Virus record (IMG/VR): IMGVR_UViG_3300045996_000537
Coordinates: 1 to 42,672 of that record
DNA length: 42,672 nucleotides
Direction: 5' to 3' (one strand)
From: a virus
Positions 30,498-37,814 of this stretch are shown here, piece after piece; position 1 is the first letter of the stretch, and every line of letters starts with the position of its first letter. Below the pieces are notes generated by a model, which was not told the origin of the DNA, made no database searches, and worked only from the letters and a program-made list of their open reading frames with translations. The position numbers were made by a program, and so were the translations under genes.

Positions 30498-30703
30498 TGA
30501 CGAAACGCAGCATCAAGAAGTTGTCGAAGCCGGTTCTCGCGTGGGGCGGATTCCACGCCGACAAGCTCGATGTCGTGATCGAGAGCGGCTACGACCACGC
30601 TTACACGCTACTGGCTGTCTTCCGCACGCGAGCAGACGCCAAGCGCCATTTTCAAGACGTTCGTCGCATTGAGATTCGAGAAGTTGCGAGGCCCCGCCGA
30701 TGA
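30494..30703 (+). CDS. 69-aa small basic protein
   Basis: MMTKRSIKKLSKPVLAWGGF then HADKLDVVIESGYDHAYTLL and FRTRADAKRHFQDVRRIEIR: a compact alpha/beta protein with basic surface. ATGATG start, overlapping the previous stop. No family recognised. Confidence 0.55.
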   Translation: MMTKRSIKKLSKPVLAWGGFHADKLDVVIESGYDHAYTLLAVFRTRADAKRHFQDVRRIEIREVARPRR

Positions 30704-31305
30704 CGCAATCCGACCCGAGCGCACGCACACTCGATGCGTTGAGCCCCTGTCCTTTCTGTGGGTCGCAAAACGTTGACCCGCAAGGCTGGGCCACGCTCCC
30801 TGAATACGCCAACACCCCGGAGGAACGTTACGGCCCGGCGTGCGATGATTGTGGTGCAAGCGCGCCGACGATCGCGATTTGGAACACGCGAGCCCAGCCC
30901 CAGGGTGCGCCTGCCGGTGCGGAGCAGACTCACGCCGCACGAGAGAAGGCATTCGATCAGTGGTGGTATCTCCTCCATCACAACGGCCTCAAACCTCGAA
31001 GCGAGGAAAGGTTGGCGCGCGAAGCTTATTACGCTGCTTGGGGCGGAGGCTGTCCACCCGCCCCGCCAGCATCGTCCGAACCGATGAAAGCTCTCGCCGT
31101 TTTTGCGGAGGCTGCCGACAATCTCGATGACGACCACGAGGACGCATCCTCGATTTGGGAGAGCAGCGCCGCTATGTCGATCACCGCTGGCGATTTGCGT
31201 AGGGCGCAAAAGGTGATGCTAACAGAAGCGCTGGCGATCGCGATTGACGCTGAAAAAATTACCCCTCCCCATCAACCGGCGCAGACGGAGGGGGAAATGA
31301 AATGA
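30700..31305 (+). CDS. Lar-like zinc-ribbon protein with extra C-terminal domain
   Basis: 201 aa. Residues about 14-68 match the Lar (restriction alleviation) family: DALSPCPFCGSQNVDPQGWA, RYGPACDDCGASAPTIAIWN, giving CxxC...CxxC and the final W-N-T-R. Lar of Rac prophage reduces type I restriction. Beyond a linker, residues about 80-200 form a second helical unit (REKAFDQWWYLLHHNGLKPR, RRAQKVMLTEALAIAIDAEK) not seen in plain Lar proteins. Anti-restriction action is inferred from family. Confidence 0.65.
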   Translation: MTQSDPSARTLDALSPCPFCGSQNVDPQGWATLPEYANTPEERYGPACDDCGASAPTIAIWNTRAQPQGAPAGAEQTHAAREKAFDQWWYLLHHNGLKPRSEERLAREAYYAAWGGGCPPAPPASSEPMKALAVFAEAADNLDDDHEDASSIWESSAAMSITAGDLRRAQKVMLTEALAIAIDAEKITPPHQPAQTEGEMK

Positions 31306-31583
31306 GGAAAACTGAGCACAAGCTTAAATGCATCGACATTTATTGGGATGCTATCGCGTCGGGCGAAAAGACGTTTGAGGTTCGCCGCAATGATCGCGCA
31401 TTCCAGACTGGCGACACGCTGATCCTACGCAAGATCGACGCGCAGGGTTACAACGTAGCTCCACCCGGAGAGTACAGCTTCACAGAAAGCCTGCTTCGGA
31501 AGCGCATCACTTACATTTTGCAGGGCGGGCAATTCGGCATCGAACCGGCTTACTGCGTACTCGGGCTTGGGGAGGTTACATGA
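31302..31583 (+). CDS. DUF3850 (ASCH/PUA-like) protein
   Basis: 93 aa. HKLKCIDIYWDAIASGEKTF, EVRRNDRAFQTGDTLILRKI, then RKRITYILQGGQFGIEPAYC and VLGLGEV: the DUF3850 fold, a small PUA/ASCH-like RNA-binding domain. The 'K.FEVR..DR.F..GD.L.L' core is complete. It may bind RNA or nucleotides in the host-takeover phase. Confidence 0.8.
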   Translation: MRKTEHKLKCIDIYWDAIASGEKTFEVRRNDRAFQTGDTLILRKIDAQGYNVAPPGEYSFTESLLRKRITYILQGGQFGIEPAYCVLGLGEVT

Positions 31584-32098
31584 CCCCCGCCCCCACCAAA
31601 GCCGCCCTCGTGGCGGCGCGAGAGACTGAGGATGCCGAACATCGCATCCGCTTTGATGACATGTGTCGGCGCATGGAATGGTCGCCGCTCGAAAATGTAC
31701 ACCAAGCGTTGGTGATGGCGTCCCGCTTGAACCCTGCGGACGGCAGCTACAGCAAGATGACGGCGATCTACGCGAACGAGATTGCGGCCGCCGTCACCGA
31801 ACTCTCCCGCCTACGCGGAGAGGTAGAGCGTCTGACGGCCGCTAAAACGCACGACTGCGAAGCAATCGATTACGAGTACGACCGTCTACACGCTGAGAAC
31901 GTCTCCCTCCGCTCCCGCTTGGAGGCGGCCGAGAAGGCGCTGGCGGAAGTTGGTCGCCTCAGTCTGGTGATCCACTCTGCTGTTCGCTCGGCAGACCCCA
32001 ATAACCGCGAGGAAGTTGCAGCCGCCCTGACCCCATGCAACGCAGCTTTCAACGCACGCCGCGCCGCGCTCTCGCAAGCCAAGGGAGAGGCGCTATGA
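31580..32098 (+). CDS. 172-aa coiled-coil protein
   Basis: MTPAPTKAALVAARETEDAE, then SKMTAIYANEIAAAVTELSR, LRGEVERLTAAKTHDCEAID and LHAENVSLRSRLEAAEKALA. The repeated Leu spacing gives a coiled coil through about residues 68-125. No enzymatic domain. Overlaps both neighbours by 4 nt. Confidence 0.55.
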   Translation: MTPAPTKAALVAARETEDAEHRIRFDDMCRRMEWSPLENVHQALVMASRLNPADGSYSKMTAIYANEIAAAVTELSRLRGEVERLTAAKTHDCEAIDYEYDRLHAENVSLRSRLEAAEKALAEVGRLSLVIHSAVRSADPNNREEVAAALTPCNAAFNARRAALSQAKGEAL

Positions 32099-32592
32099 CC
32101 GGGTACGGAGCCGACCTCTCAAACTGCGGGCTCTATCGCTACCGGCTCTGGCGAACATGGGATGCATCGCTGCCGCGCGCTTTGTTCGTGATGCTCAATC
32201 CGAGCACCGCAGATGCCAGCGTAGACGATGCCACTATCCGCTCTTGCATCCGACTCGCGAAGTCATACGCATGCGGCGGCATAGACGTTGTGAATCTCAT
32301 GGCGTGGCGCGCGACCGATCCGAAGGATATTCCAGATCGGCCCTCAATCGCGATGGGCTCTGGCAACCCCGCCGCGATCACTCATGCCGTTGAAGGCGCG
32401 AGCATCGTTATCTGCGCTTGGGGAGCGCATCCCTACGCTCGGCGTTTTTCAGGCGGCGCGCTGGATTTGATCCGGCTTAACGGGAAAACGCCGAAGTGCT
32501 TAGGCGTGACCAAGGGCGGCGCACCTAAGCATCCGCTTTACATCAAGAGCGGAACGCCGCTGGTCGATTTCAACACCCCGAGTCCCGCATGA
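32095..32592 (+). CDS. DUF1643 family protein
   Basis: 165 aa. Family landmarks: YRYRLWRTWDASLPRALFVM, LNPSTADASVDDATIRSCIR, GGIDVVNLMAWRATDPKDIP, ASIVICAWGAHPYARR, and TPKCLGVTKGGAPKHPLYIK. The group is widespread in phages and mobile elements and is of unknown activity. The conserved N-P-S-T and the W-G segments may form an active site. Confidence 0.8.
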   Translation: MTGYGADLSNCGLYRYRLWRTWDASLPRALFVMLNPSTADASVDDATIRSCIRLAKSYACGGIDVVNLMAWRATDPKDIPDRPSIAMGSGNPAAITHAVEGASIVICAWGAHPYARRFSGGALDLIRLNGKTPKCLGVTKGGAPKHPLYIKSGTPLVDFNTPSPA

Positions 32593-32642
32593 GCACCCCT
32601 TCCGAACTGCTGGCACTCGCAAACCAAAGGAGAAAGATATGA
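32589..32642 (+). CDS. 17-aa leader ORF, remnant of a start like that of the 33046 gene
   Basis: Encodes MSTPSELLALANQRRKI between ATGA junctions (32589 with the previous stop, 32640 with the next ATG). The SELLALA stretch repeats the DELLALAEKVE start of the gene at 33046, and the DNA GAACTGCTGGCACTCGC is shared exactly. Probably a truncated duplicate that still couples translation. Confidence 0.4.
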   Translation: MSTPSELLALANQRRKI

Positions 32643-33049
32643 ATGGATGGATCGGCGTGGACCTCGACGGCACGCTTGCGCATTACGATCACTGGCGCGG
32701 GCCCGAGCATATCGGGGAGCCAATCGCCCCTATGCTTGAGCGCGTGAAAGGCTGGCTCGCCGAAGGCAAAGACGTTCGCATTTTCACCGCCCGAGCTGAT
32801 GGCGGTGAGGTGGCTTTGGCGATGGGCGATGCCGCTGGCGAATCCTGCCGCGACGTTGCGAACGTGATCCGTCACATTCAAGACTACACCGAGAAGCACA
32901 CGGGCCGCCGGTTGCCGGTCACGAACCGCAAAGACTACGGCATGATCGAGCTTTGGGATGATCGCGCCGTTCAGGTGGTGCCAAACACCGGCCGCACGCT
33001 GGCAGAAGAACATTCCGCCGAATTGTCGGCGCTGAAAGGTGCGCCGTGA
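32639..33049 (+). CDS. HAD-superfamily phosphatase-like protein
   Basis: 136 aa. N-terminal IGVDLDGTLAHYDHW holds the DxDGT nucleophile motif; the second motif is VRIFTARAD, and later NRKDYGMIELWDDRAVQVVP supplies the acidic metal site. No large cap domain, so it may act on protein- or nucleic acid-linked phosphates or small metabolites. ATG overlaps the leader ORF stop, with GGAGAAAG upstream. Confidence 0.8.
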   Translation: MNGWIGVDLDGTLAHYDHWRGPEHIGEPIAPMLERVKGWLAEGKDVRIFTARADGGEVALAMGDAAGESCRDVANVIRHIQDYTEKHTGRRLPVTNRKDYGMIELWDDRAVQVVPNTGRTLAEEHSAELSALKGAP

Positions 33050-33495
33050 CCTCGCGTCGGGACGAACTGCTGGCACTCGCGGAGAAAGTGGAAGCGGCGA
33101 AGGGGGCGGACCGCGAGTTGGATTGCCTGATCTTTGAATCGTGCCACCGGCTGTTGACGCCGGAGCGGCGCGGCACAATCGACGGTGAACCGACCGGCGA
33201 ATATTACGGTCTCGACGGCGAGCAATTGCCGGTGCGCGCGCCACGCTACACCGGATCGCTGGACGCCGCGCTGACGCTCGTGCCGCCGCTGCACGGCTAT
33301 TACGTTCGCGAGAACTGCTCACGCGATGGCGAGGTGGTTTATTGCAACGCGCAGGTCTGGCCCTACTCTGACCCGCGCGATGAGGACGCGCCCCGATATT
33401 GGGCGAATGCTCCCGAGAAACTTCCCGCGCTCGCCCTCACCGCAGGCGCCCTCAAAGCCCGCGCCCAAGCACTCCCACCATATGGGGAGGGGTAG
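33046..33495 (+). CDS. 149-aa phage protein, unknown
   Basis: GTG 33046 overlaps the previous stop. Opening TSRRDELLALAEKVEAAKGA is helical; TGSLDAALTLVPPLHGYYVR then a strand region and YWANAPEKLPALALTAGALK. The 'DAALTLVP..' segment is one I recognise from many phage hypothetical proteins. No biochemical role is known. Confidence 0.65.
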   Translation: MTSRRDELLALAEKVEAAKGADRELDCLIFESCHRLLTPERRGTIDGEPTGEYYGLDGEQLPVRAPRYTGSLDAALTLVPPLHGYYVRENCSRDGEVVYCNAQVWPYSDPRDEDAPRYWANAPEKLPALALTAGALKARAQALPPYGEG

Positions 33496-33498
33496 CCC

Positions 33499-34278
33499 GT
33501 GGGCGAAAACTCAAAGATCGAGTGGACGGACCACACCTTCAATCCGTGGATTGGATGCACGAAGGTCTCGCCCGGCTGCGATGGTTGTTACGCCGAAGCG
33601 ATGATGGATAAGCGCTATGGCCGTGTGGCCTGGGGCGCCGGCAATGATCGCTCTCGCACGTCACCTGCAAACTGGCGTAAGCCGATCCAGTGGGATCGCG
33701 AGGCCGCGCGGACAGGCGCGCGACCTTACGTGTTCTGCGCCTCTCTGGCGGACGTGTTCGACAACGAGGTTGACGAACGTTGGCGGCACGACCTGTTCCG
33801 CCTCATCGAGCAGACGCCACACCTCATATGGCTGCTACTGACGAAGCGCATCGGCAATGTGCTGCGGATGACCGATCCGGCGCGCAGCAACCCGCTGCTG
33901 CCCCGCAACGCGGCAGTCGGCGCAACGATGGTCAACCAAGAGGAATACGACCGCGACCGCATGAAACTGTGGCAGGTCAAGCAGACCTGCGAGCCGCTGT
34001 TCACGTTCGGAAGCTTTGAGCCGCTTCTAGGCCGGATCATTCTCGACAAGCACGCGCCAGATTGGATCATCGTCGGCGGCGAGACCGACCAAGGCGGCCA
34101 CCGCGCACGTTCGACCGACACCGAGTCTTTCCGCTACCTACGCGACCAATCGCGTGACCTGCGCCGCGCTTTTTTCATGAAGCAGATGACGAACAAAGCC
34201 GCCATCCCGGCTGACCTACTGATCCGCCAGACCCTCTCCCTCTCGGCTGGCGTCCCAGTCGGGGAGGTCGAGACGTGA
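33499..34278 (+). CDS. DUF5131 / phage Gp37-Gp68 family protein
   Basis: 259 aa from GTG 33499. The family is recognised by KIEWTDHTFNPWIGCTKVSP, GCDGCYAEAMMDKRYG, FCASLADVFDNEVDERWRHD, LFRLIEQTPHLIWLLLTKR and DWIIVGGETDQGGHRARS. Three Cys near the front (C-x6-C-x2-C) are a likely metal or Fe-S site and resemble radical SAM-type cysteines, but this is inference. Common in actinophages and alphaproteobacterial phages with unknown reaction. Confidence 0.85.
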   Translation: MGENSKIEWTDHTFNPWIGCTKVSPGCDGCYAEAMMDKRYGRVAWGAGNDRSRTSPANWRKPIQWDREAARTGARPYVFCASLADVFDNEVDERWRHDLFRLIEQTPHLIWLLLTKRIGNVLRMTDPARSNPLLPRNAAVGATMVNQEEYDRDRMKLWQVKQTCEPLFTFGSFEPLLGRIILDKHAPDWIIVGGETDQGGHRARSTDTESFRYLRDQSRDLRRAFFMKQMTNKAAIPADLLIRQTLSLSAGVPVGEVET

Positions 34279-34463
34279 CCTCGCGCGTTCCCTTCAAACA
34301 ATCAGACCTGCGCCGGGCAATCAAGGCCGTAGAAGCAGAGGGCATGCGCGTTGTCGGCGTCAAGGCCGATGGCACCGTGATTGTGGATAGGGGGGATAAC
34401 CCACACCCGCTCATACCCAAGCAGTCAACCGCCGACGCAAGGTGGGAGGACCTGGAGGTATGA
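34275..34463 (+). CDS. 62-aa small protein before integrase (candidate directionality factor)
   Basis: GTG 34275 overlaps the previous stop. VPFKQSDLRRAIKAVEAEGM then RVVGVKADGTVIVDRGDNPH: a short helix and a beta hairpin, a type often found immediately upstream of integrase in rhizobial prophages. It is basic and could bind DNA as an excisionase, but has no MerR-type HTH. ATGA coupling to the integrase supports a shared role. Confidence 0.5.
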   Translation: MTSRVPFKQSDLRRAIKAVEAEGMRVVGVKADGTVIVDRGDNPHPLIPKQSTADARWEDLEV

Positions 34464-35548
34464 GGGGACTTCTGTCGATGAGCGACGACATGCCGTATCT
34501 CAGCCGGGAAACGAACCGGCACGGCAACCCCAAGGTGTACGTTCGCCGTTTCGGCAAACGCATCCAGATTCGGGCTCCCGAGAAAACAATTGAGTGGCAC
34601 CAGGAATACGTGGCCGCTCGCGAGGCTCTGGATCGCGGCACCCCAGTTACCCGCCCGGAACGCAAAGCCGCACCCTCGGGCTCGCTAGGCTGGCTGGCAG
34701 CCCTTTATTTCGAGAGCGAAGCGTATCGGGGCCTAGATGCCGTTTCCCAGCGCACACGGCGGCTGATCATCGAAGATTGCCTCACCGAGCCCACCAAGCC
34801 AGGCTCCGCCCACTTGATGGCTGCCTGCCCGGTCAGTCGCTTGTCGGCGGCACACATTCAATTGCTGCGAGACCGGAAGGCCGACAAGAAAGGCGCGGCC
34901 AACAACCGGCTAAAATACCTCTCTTCGATGTTCGGCTGGGCGATTGAAGCCAAGAAGATGACCAGCAACCCGGCACGCGACGTTAAGCCGCTCGCCTACG
35001 CCACGGACGGGTTCTACACATGGACCGACGATGACGTGGAAACGTTCGAACGCTTCTACCCGATTGGCACCCGCCCCCGGCTCGCACTGGCTCTGCTGAT
35101 GTACCTTGGGGTGCGCCGCAGCGATGCGGTGATGCTGGGCAGGCAGCACGTAAAGGACGGATGGATACGCTTCGTACCTCGCAAGACGCGCCACAAGCGC
35201 GCTGGGCTTAGCGAAAAGCCCGTGGTGCCGGAACTGGAAGCGATCATCAAAGCTAGCCCTACGGGGGCTCTGACGTTCCTGGAGACCAAATTCAAGAAGG
35301 GGTTCACGGCGGCCGGGTTCGGCAATTGGTTCCGCGAATGTTGCGATAAGGCCGGGCTGCCGAAATGTTCAGCTCACGGGCTCCGCAAAGCCGGGGCGAC
35401 CCGTGCCGCCGAAATGGGAGCAACGGCGCATCAGCTTATGGCCATTTTTGATTGGAGCACGATTAGCCAAGCCGAGGTCTACACCAAGGCGGCGAACCGC
35501 AAGAAGATGGCTGGCGAGGCCATGGGATTGCTGACCAAGAGGATATAG
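34460..35548 (+). CDS. int: Tyrosine-type integrase
   Basis: 362 aa from ATG 34460 (GGAGG 5 nt upstream). The core-binding helices span about residues 75-180 (GSLGWLAALYFESEAYRGLD, AANNRLKYLSSMFGWAIEAK). Catalytic residues are visible: Arg in YLGVRRSD (about 219), Lys in PRKTRHK (about 242), H-x-x-R in AHGLRKAG (H306, R309), Trp in FDWST (about 332, in place of the second His) and Tyr in AEVYTK (341). It recombines attP with host attB. The attP-like repeats begin 13 bases past its stop. Confidence 0.9.
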   Translation: MRGLLSMSDDMPYLSRETNRHGNPKVYVRRFGKRIQIRAPEKTIEWHQEYVAAREALDRGTPVTRPERKAAPSGSLGWLAALYFESEAYRGLDAVSQRTRRLIIEDCLTEPTKPGSAHLMAACPVSRLSAAHIQLLRDRKADKKGAANNRLKYLSSMFGWAIEAKKMTSNPARDVKPLAYATDGFYTWTDDDVETFERFYPIGTRPRLALALLMYLGVRRSDAVMLGRQHVKDGWIRFVPRKTRHKRAGLSEKPVVPELEAIIKASPTGALTFLETKFKKGFTAAGFGNWFRECCDKAGLPKCSAHGLRKAGATRAAEMGATAHQLMAIFDWSTISQAEVYTKAANRKKMAGEAMGLLTKRI

Positions 35549-35560
35549 CGCGAACAGTTT

Positions 35561-35732
35561 CTGTCGCACCTGCGATTGTCGCACCTTTAAAGTAATTGAT
35601 ATTGCGGAGGAATTTAGCCTAGTGGCAGGAGTGGTAGTTCTCACCTTGTGTAATCGGATCAATGGGTGCGACAGGATTTGGGCTAAGCTAAACCCGCTCC
35701 GGACTCAATGAAACCAAACACCCTGTCGCACC
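35561..35732. other. Candidate attP with repeated integrase arm-type sites
   Basis: The 9-bp sequence TGTCGCACC occurs at 35562-35570, 35577-35585 and 35724-35732, and inverted (GGTGCGACA) at 35665-35673. Two of the copies extend to CCTGTCGCACC. Between the second and third lies about 79 bases including an AT-rich part (35587-35602) that could hold the crossover. The segment 35612-35660 is weakly tRNA-like (TAGCCTAGTGGCAGGA, GTTCTCACC) but does not fold into a proper tRNA by eye. Confidence 0.65.
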
Positions 35733-35735
35733 TTC

Positions 35736-36134
35736 ATGCCCCTCTTCCTCCACCCCGTCTCCGACTCCATCGACGGCCGCGCTCAGTTTCACGTTGCAAC
35801 GCATCTCGGGGACTACCTCGGCCAAATACGAGAGACCGGAGGGAGCTTTCATCGGGAGGGCGGAAACTGGCGCTGGCAGATAAGGGACGTGACGCCGATC
35901 CTTCGGAATTGCGTCGGGCGGGCTGATAGCTTCGAAGCCGCGAAGGCGGCGCTCGGTAGGGCCTGGAGGCTCTGGCTATCCGAGAGCGGATTTGATGAGG
36001 CTACTTGGCGCTACGAATGGCATGGGCAGGTAGGCTACGAGCACCGGGCTATGAGGTGCGCTCAGTGTGAGCAATTCGCGGGGCGTCTTACCGCCACCTC
36101 CCCTTCTTTTTCTTCGCCTCCGTCTTCACGTTGA
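35736..36134 (+). CDS. 132-aa protein beside attP, unknown
   Basis: MPLFLHPVSDSIDGRAQFHV, HREGGNWRWQIRDVTPILRN and DSFEAAKAALGRAWRLWLSE then TWRYEWHGQVGYEHR. Trp-rich alpha/beta protein without recognised domain, ending in Ser/Pro residues that overlap an opposing gene. It has no obvious ribosome site. As the last plus-strand gene next to attP it may be a lysogeny-related extra gene. Confidence 0.45.
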   Translation: MPLFLHPVSDSIDGRAQFHVATHLGDYLGQIRETGGSFHREGGNWRWQIRDVTPILRNCVGRADSFEAAKAALGRAWRLWLSESGFDEATWRYEWHGQVGYEHRAMRCAQCEQFAGRLTATSPSFSSPPSSR

Positions 36135-36294
36135 CGATCTTCACCGTCTTACGGAGCTTCTCGGCATAGGCCTCTGCGGCTTCCTTGGCCTTCCACTGGG
36201 GTAGGTCCTCATGAATCCATGCCCCGTCATGCCGGACGCCCCAGCGGGCCCCGAGGGGCGCTATCCAGACTACGGTGATGATCTTGGAGGGCAT
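36088..36294 (-). CDS. 68-aa small basic protein
   Basis: MPSKIITVVWIAPLGARWGV, HDGAWIHEDLPQWKAKEAAE and LRKTVKIVNVKTEAKKKKGR. Alpha/beta with a Lys-rich end. ATG 36294 (GAGGG just upstream) or a TTG at 36303 overlapping the previous stop may be the start. Last gene of the leftward late operon, converging on the 35736 gene with a 47-bp overlap. Unknown. Confidence 0.5.
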   Translation of the reverse strand: MPSKIITVVWIAPLGARWGVRHDGAWIHEDLPQWKAKEAAEAYAEKLRKTVKIVNVKTEAKKKKGRWR

Positions 36295-36299
36295 GGCCC

Positions 36300-36548
36300 T
36301 CAAATCCGTGTGTACCCTTCCTCGAATGCCTTGGCTGGCGAGATCGACTTATAGCCGTCCGCGTACTGCACGTAGTAATCGCCGGGGACCGGCGTGTAAC
36401 GAGAGAACAGCCCCTTCTCCGCAACCAGTGGAGCGTATCCCTTTTCGGCGAAAATGATTACGTCGCCTTCGACTTTCTCGATCTTGAGCGCCCATACTTG
36501 CTTGTGCGAACGATAGCGGGGCATTTCGACAGAAGCGTTCATTTCCAT
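36300..36548 (-). CDS. 82-aa widespread phage protein, unknown function
   Basis: ATG 36548 has AGGGAGA 3-4 nt upstream. KQVWALKIEKVEGDVIIFAE, GYAPLVAEKGLFSRYTPVPG, DYYVQYADGYKSISPAKAFE, EGYTRI. This pattern ('WALKI..V..D..I.F...GY.P', 'GGYYV.Y.DGY.S.SPA.AFEEGYT') recurs in very many unrelated phages as a small hypothetical protein. It probably has a compact beta fold; role unknown. Confidence 0.75.
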   Translation of the reverse strand: MEMNASVEMPRYRSHKQVWALKIEKVEGDVIIFAEKGYAPLVAEKGLFSRYTPVPGDYYVQYADGYKSISPAKAFEEGYTRI

Positions 36549-36601
36549 TTTCTCCCTGTGAGGGAGGCGGATTCTACCACGCCCCCGACTCCCTCCAAAG
36601 C

Positions 36602-36635
36602 AAAAAAGCCCCCAGCGCACAGGAGCGCCGGGGGC
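36602..36635 (-). terminator. Intrinsic terminator (minus strand)
   Basis: GCCCCCAGCGC (36608-36618) pairs with GCGCCGGGGGC (36625-36635) with one mismatch, 6-nt loop, then six T on the minus strand. It ends transcription of the lysis group after the 36693 gene. Confidence 0.8.
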
Positions 36636-36692
36636 AAGTTGCCTCTAGCCGGTACGCGAGCTAGAGCGAGGAACGGCGCAGCGAACGCCGAA

Positions 36693-36893
36693 CTAGGGAA
36701 GCCAGCCAGCCGCGTGTGGACGCAGCAGGCGGACCAATATCAAAAGGCATACGAGGGCGAAGATCGCCCAGATGATTTTGATGACGACTGCCGGCAAAGC
36801 GAGCCCGACAATCGACATAACCCAGAGAATGAGAAACACGCACATCGCCAGCAACAGGATGCTGATGAGTGCCTTCACGACAGCTTCAACCAT
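36693..36893 (-). CDS. 66-aa two-pass membrane protein (holin candidate)
   Basis: Two long hydrophobic segments: ALISILLLAMCVFLILWVMS (residues 8-27) and VVIKIIWAIFALVCLLILVR (about 36-55), with few charges and a short basic end. Size and topology fit a class II holin, and it is in the lysis group downstream of endolysin and spanins. No other gene there is a clearer holin. The terminator at 36602-36635 follows. Confidence 0.6.
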   Translation of the reverse strand: MVEAVVKALISILLLAMCVFLILWVMSIVGLALPAVVIKIIWAIFALVCLLILVRLLRPHAAGWLP

Positions 36894-36902
36894 GTCAGTC
36901 TC

Positions 36903-37331
36903 CTATGGTCCGGTCACATCAAACGTCACGTCAGCCGTAAGGACCGAGATCGGCCAAAGCGAGTGGATGGGATTGCACCGGTAAGTCGTGAGCGCGCGGT
37001 ATCGCCCTTCTCCCCTGGCAAAATGCGCCGGGATCGGAATGATGCTCGTATAGCCGTCTGGTCCAAGCGGGCCCGGCGATGCCTTGAACTCCAAATCCTC
37101 AAGAATGTACCTGACCCGCTTGCTGTCGTAGAGCATCCGCTCAACAGAGGTCGCGCAGGATCGCGTCCGATACACGCTGTACTTGATGCGCAACGTGCCG
37201 CCAGGGATGACATGCTGGTCTTCGGGCTCGGCGTTATAGACGGTTGTCGGCGGCGCTCTGTCCGCGATGAACATGCCAAGCGTTCCGAATGTCACGGCGA
37301 CTATTGCCAAAGTTCCTGCTCGCCAGATCAT
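36903..37331 (-). CDS. Membrane-anchored periplasmic protein, unknown
   Basis: 142 aa from ATG 37331 (MIWRAGTLAIVAVTFGTLGM), one N-terminal membrane segment (about 5-22), then a beta-rich periplasmic part: HVIPGGTLRIKYSVYRTRSC, SKRVRYILEDLEFKASPGPL, SIIPIPAHFARGEGRYRA, with Cys at about 60 and 118. The ATG overlaps the stop of the gene above (ATGA). Co-located with lysis genes; its job is not known. Confidence 0.6.
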   Translation of the reverse strand: MIWRAGTLAIVAVTFGTLGMFIADRAPPTTVYNAEPEDQHVIPGGTLRIKYSVYRTRSCATSVERMLYDSKRVRYILEDLEFKASPGPLGPDGYTSIIPIPAHFARGEGRYRALTTYRCNPIHSLWPISVLTADVTFDVTGP

Positions 37332-37612
37332 GGGCGCGCTCCACGGACGATCCATCCCAAGATTTTTTGAATGCCCTCGCCAATGGCGACGCCTGCGATG
37401 AACGTCGCCAGTATCGTCGCCAACGTCCACTTGCCAAACCTCGCGATGATGCGCGCCCGATGATAGAGTTGGACGCTTTCGATGATGTCTTTCAGGTCAT
37501 CTTCCCGAAGGCTCTCAAGCCATTTGCGGGTCGGCTCTGGGAGGTGGGCGAACCGATCGACCGGGTTGGTGATCGGGCCGAATGGCGTAACGTCCTTGAC
37601 GGGTTCTGACAC
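37328..37612 (-). CDS. Single-pass membrane protein of the lysis group
   Basis: 94 aa from GTG 37612 (VSEPVKDVTPFGPITNPVDR); ATG 37660 in frame would overlap the o-spanin gene. Residues about 29-50 are a charged helix (LPEPTRKWLESLREDDLKDI) and a C-terminal membrane segment is WTLATILATFIAGVAIGEGI. This type (amphipathic front, single late membrane helix) could be an accessory holin or antiholin. Overlaps the next ATG. Confidence 0.5.
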   Translation of the reverse strand: MSEPVKDVTPFGPITNPVDRFAHLPEPTRKWLESLREDDLKDIIESVQLYHRARIIARFGKWTLATILATFIAGVAIGEGIQKILGWIVRGARP

Positions 37613-37622
37613 AATGCCGGGC

Positions 37623-37814
37623 CTATCGCGCCTGGTTCCAGCAGCCGGCCGCCCGGCCATACTCGTTGTGCTTGATCACTTGATCACGAGTGCCCGCCGA
37701 CACCTTGTCCGCTTTCGAAGGCCGGATAGCGCTCCACCCCGCGCAATTCGATGCCGTCTGGCACCCACATAACAACGCGCACGCGAGGAGAAGGATCAGC
37801 GATCTCGCAACCAT
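37623..37814 (-). CDS. Outer-membrane spanin-like lipoprotein (Rz1-like)
   Basis: 63 aa from ATG 37814 (VARSLILLLACALLCGCQ): a lipoprotein signal with lipobox LLCGC, acylated Cys about residue 17. The mature part is short (about 46 aa) and has two further Cys. Its start lies inside the end of the i-spanin gene in another frame, the classic Rz/Rz1 arrangement. It should sit in the outer membrane and fuse it with the inner membrane at lysis. Confidence 0.7.
   Translation of the reverse strand: MVARSLILLLACALLCGCQTASNCAGWSAIRPSKADKVSAGTRDQVIKHNEYGRAAGCWNQAR

Noticed and set aside
35605-35680. tRNA-Glu-like gene near attP
   Set aside because: D-arm and anticodon-like text is present, but no acceptor stem or T-arm with TTCGAAT-type loop can be paired, so it is not listed as a tRNA.
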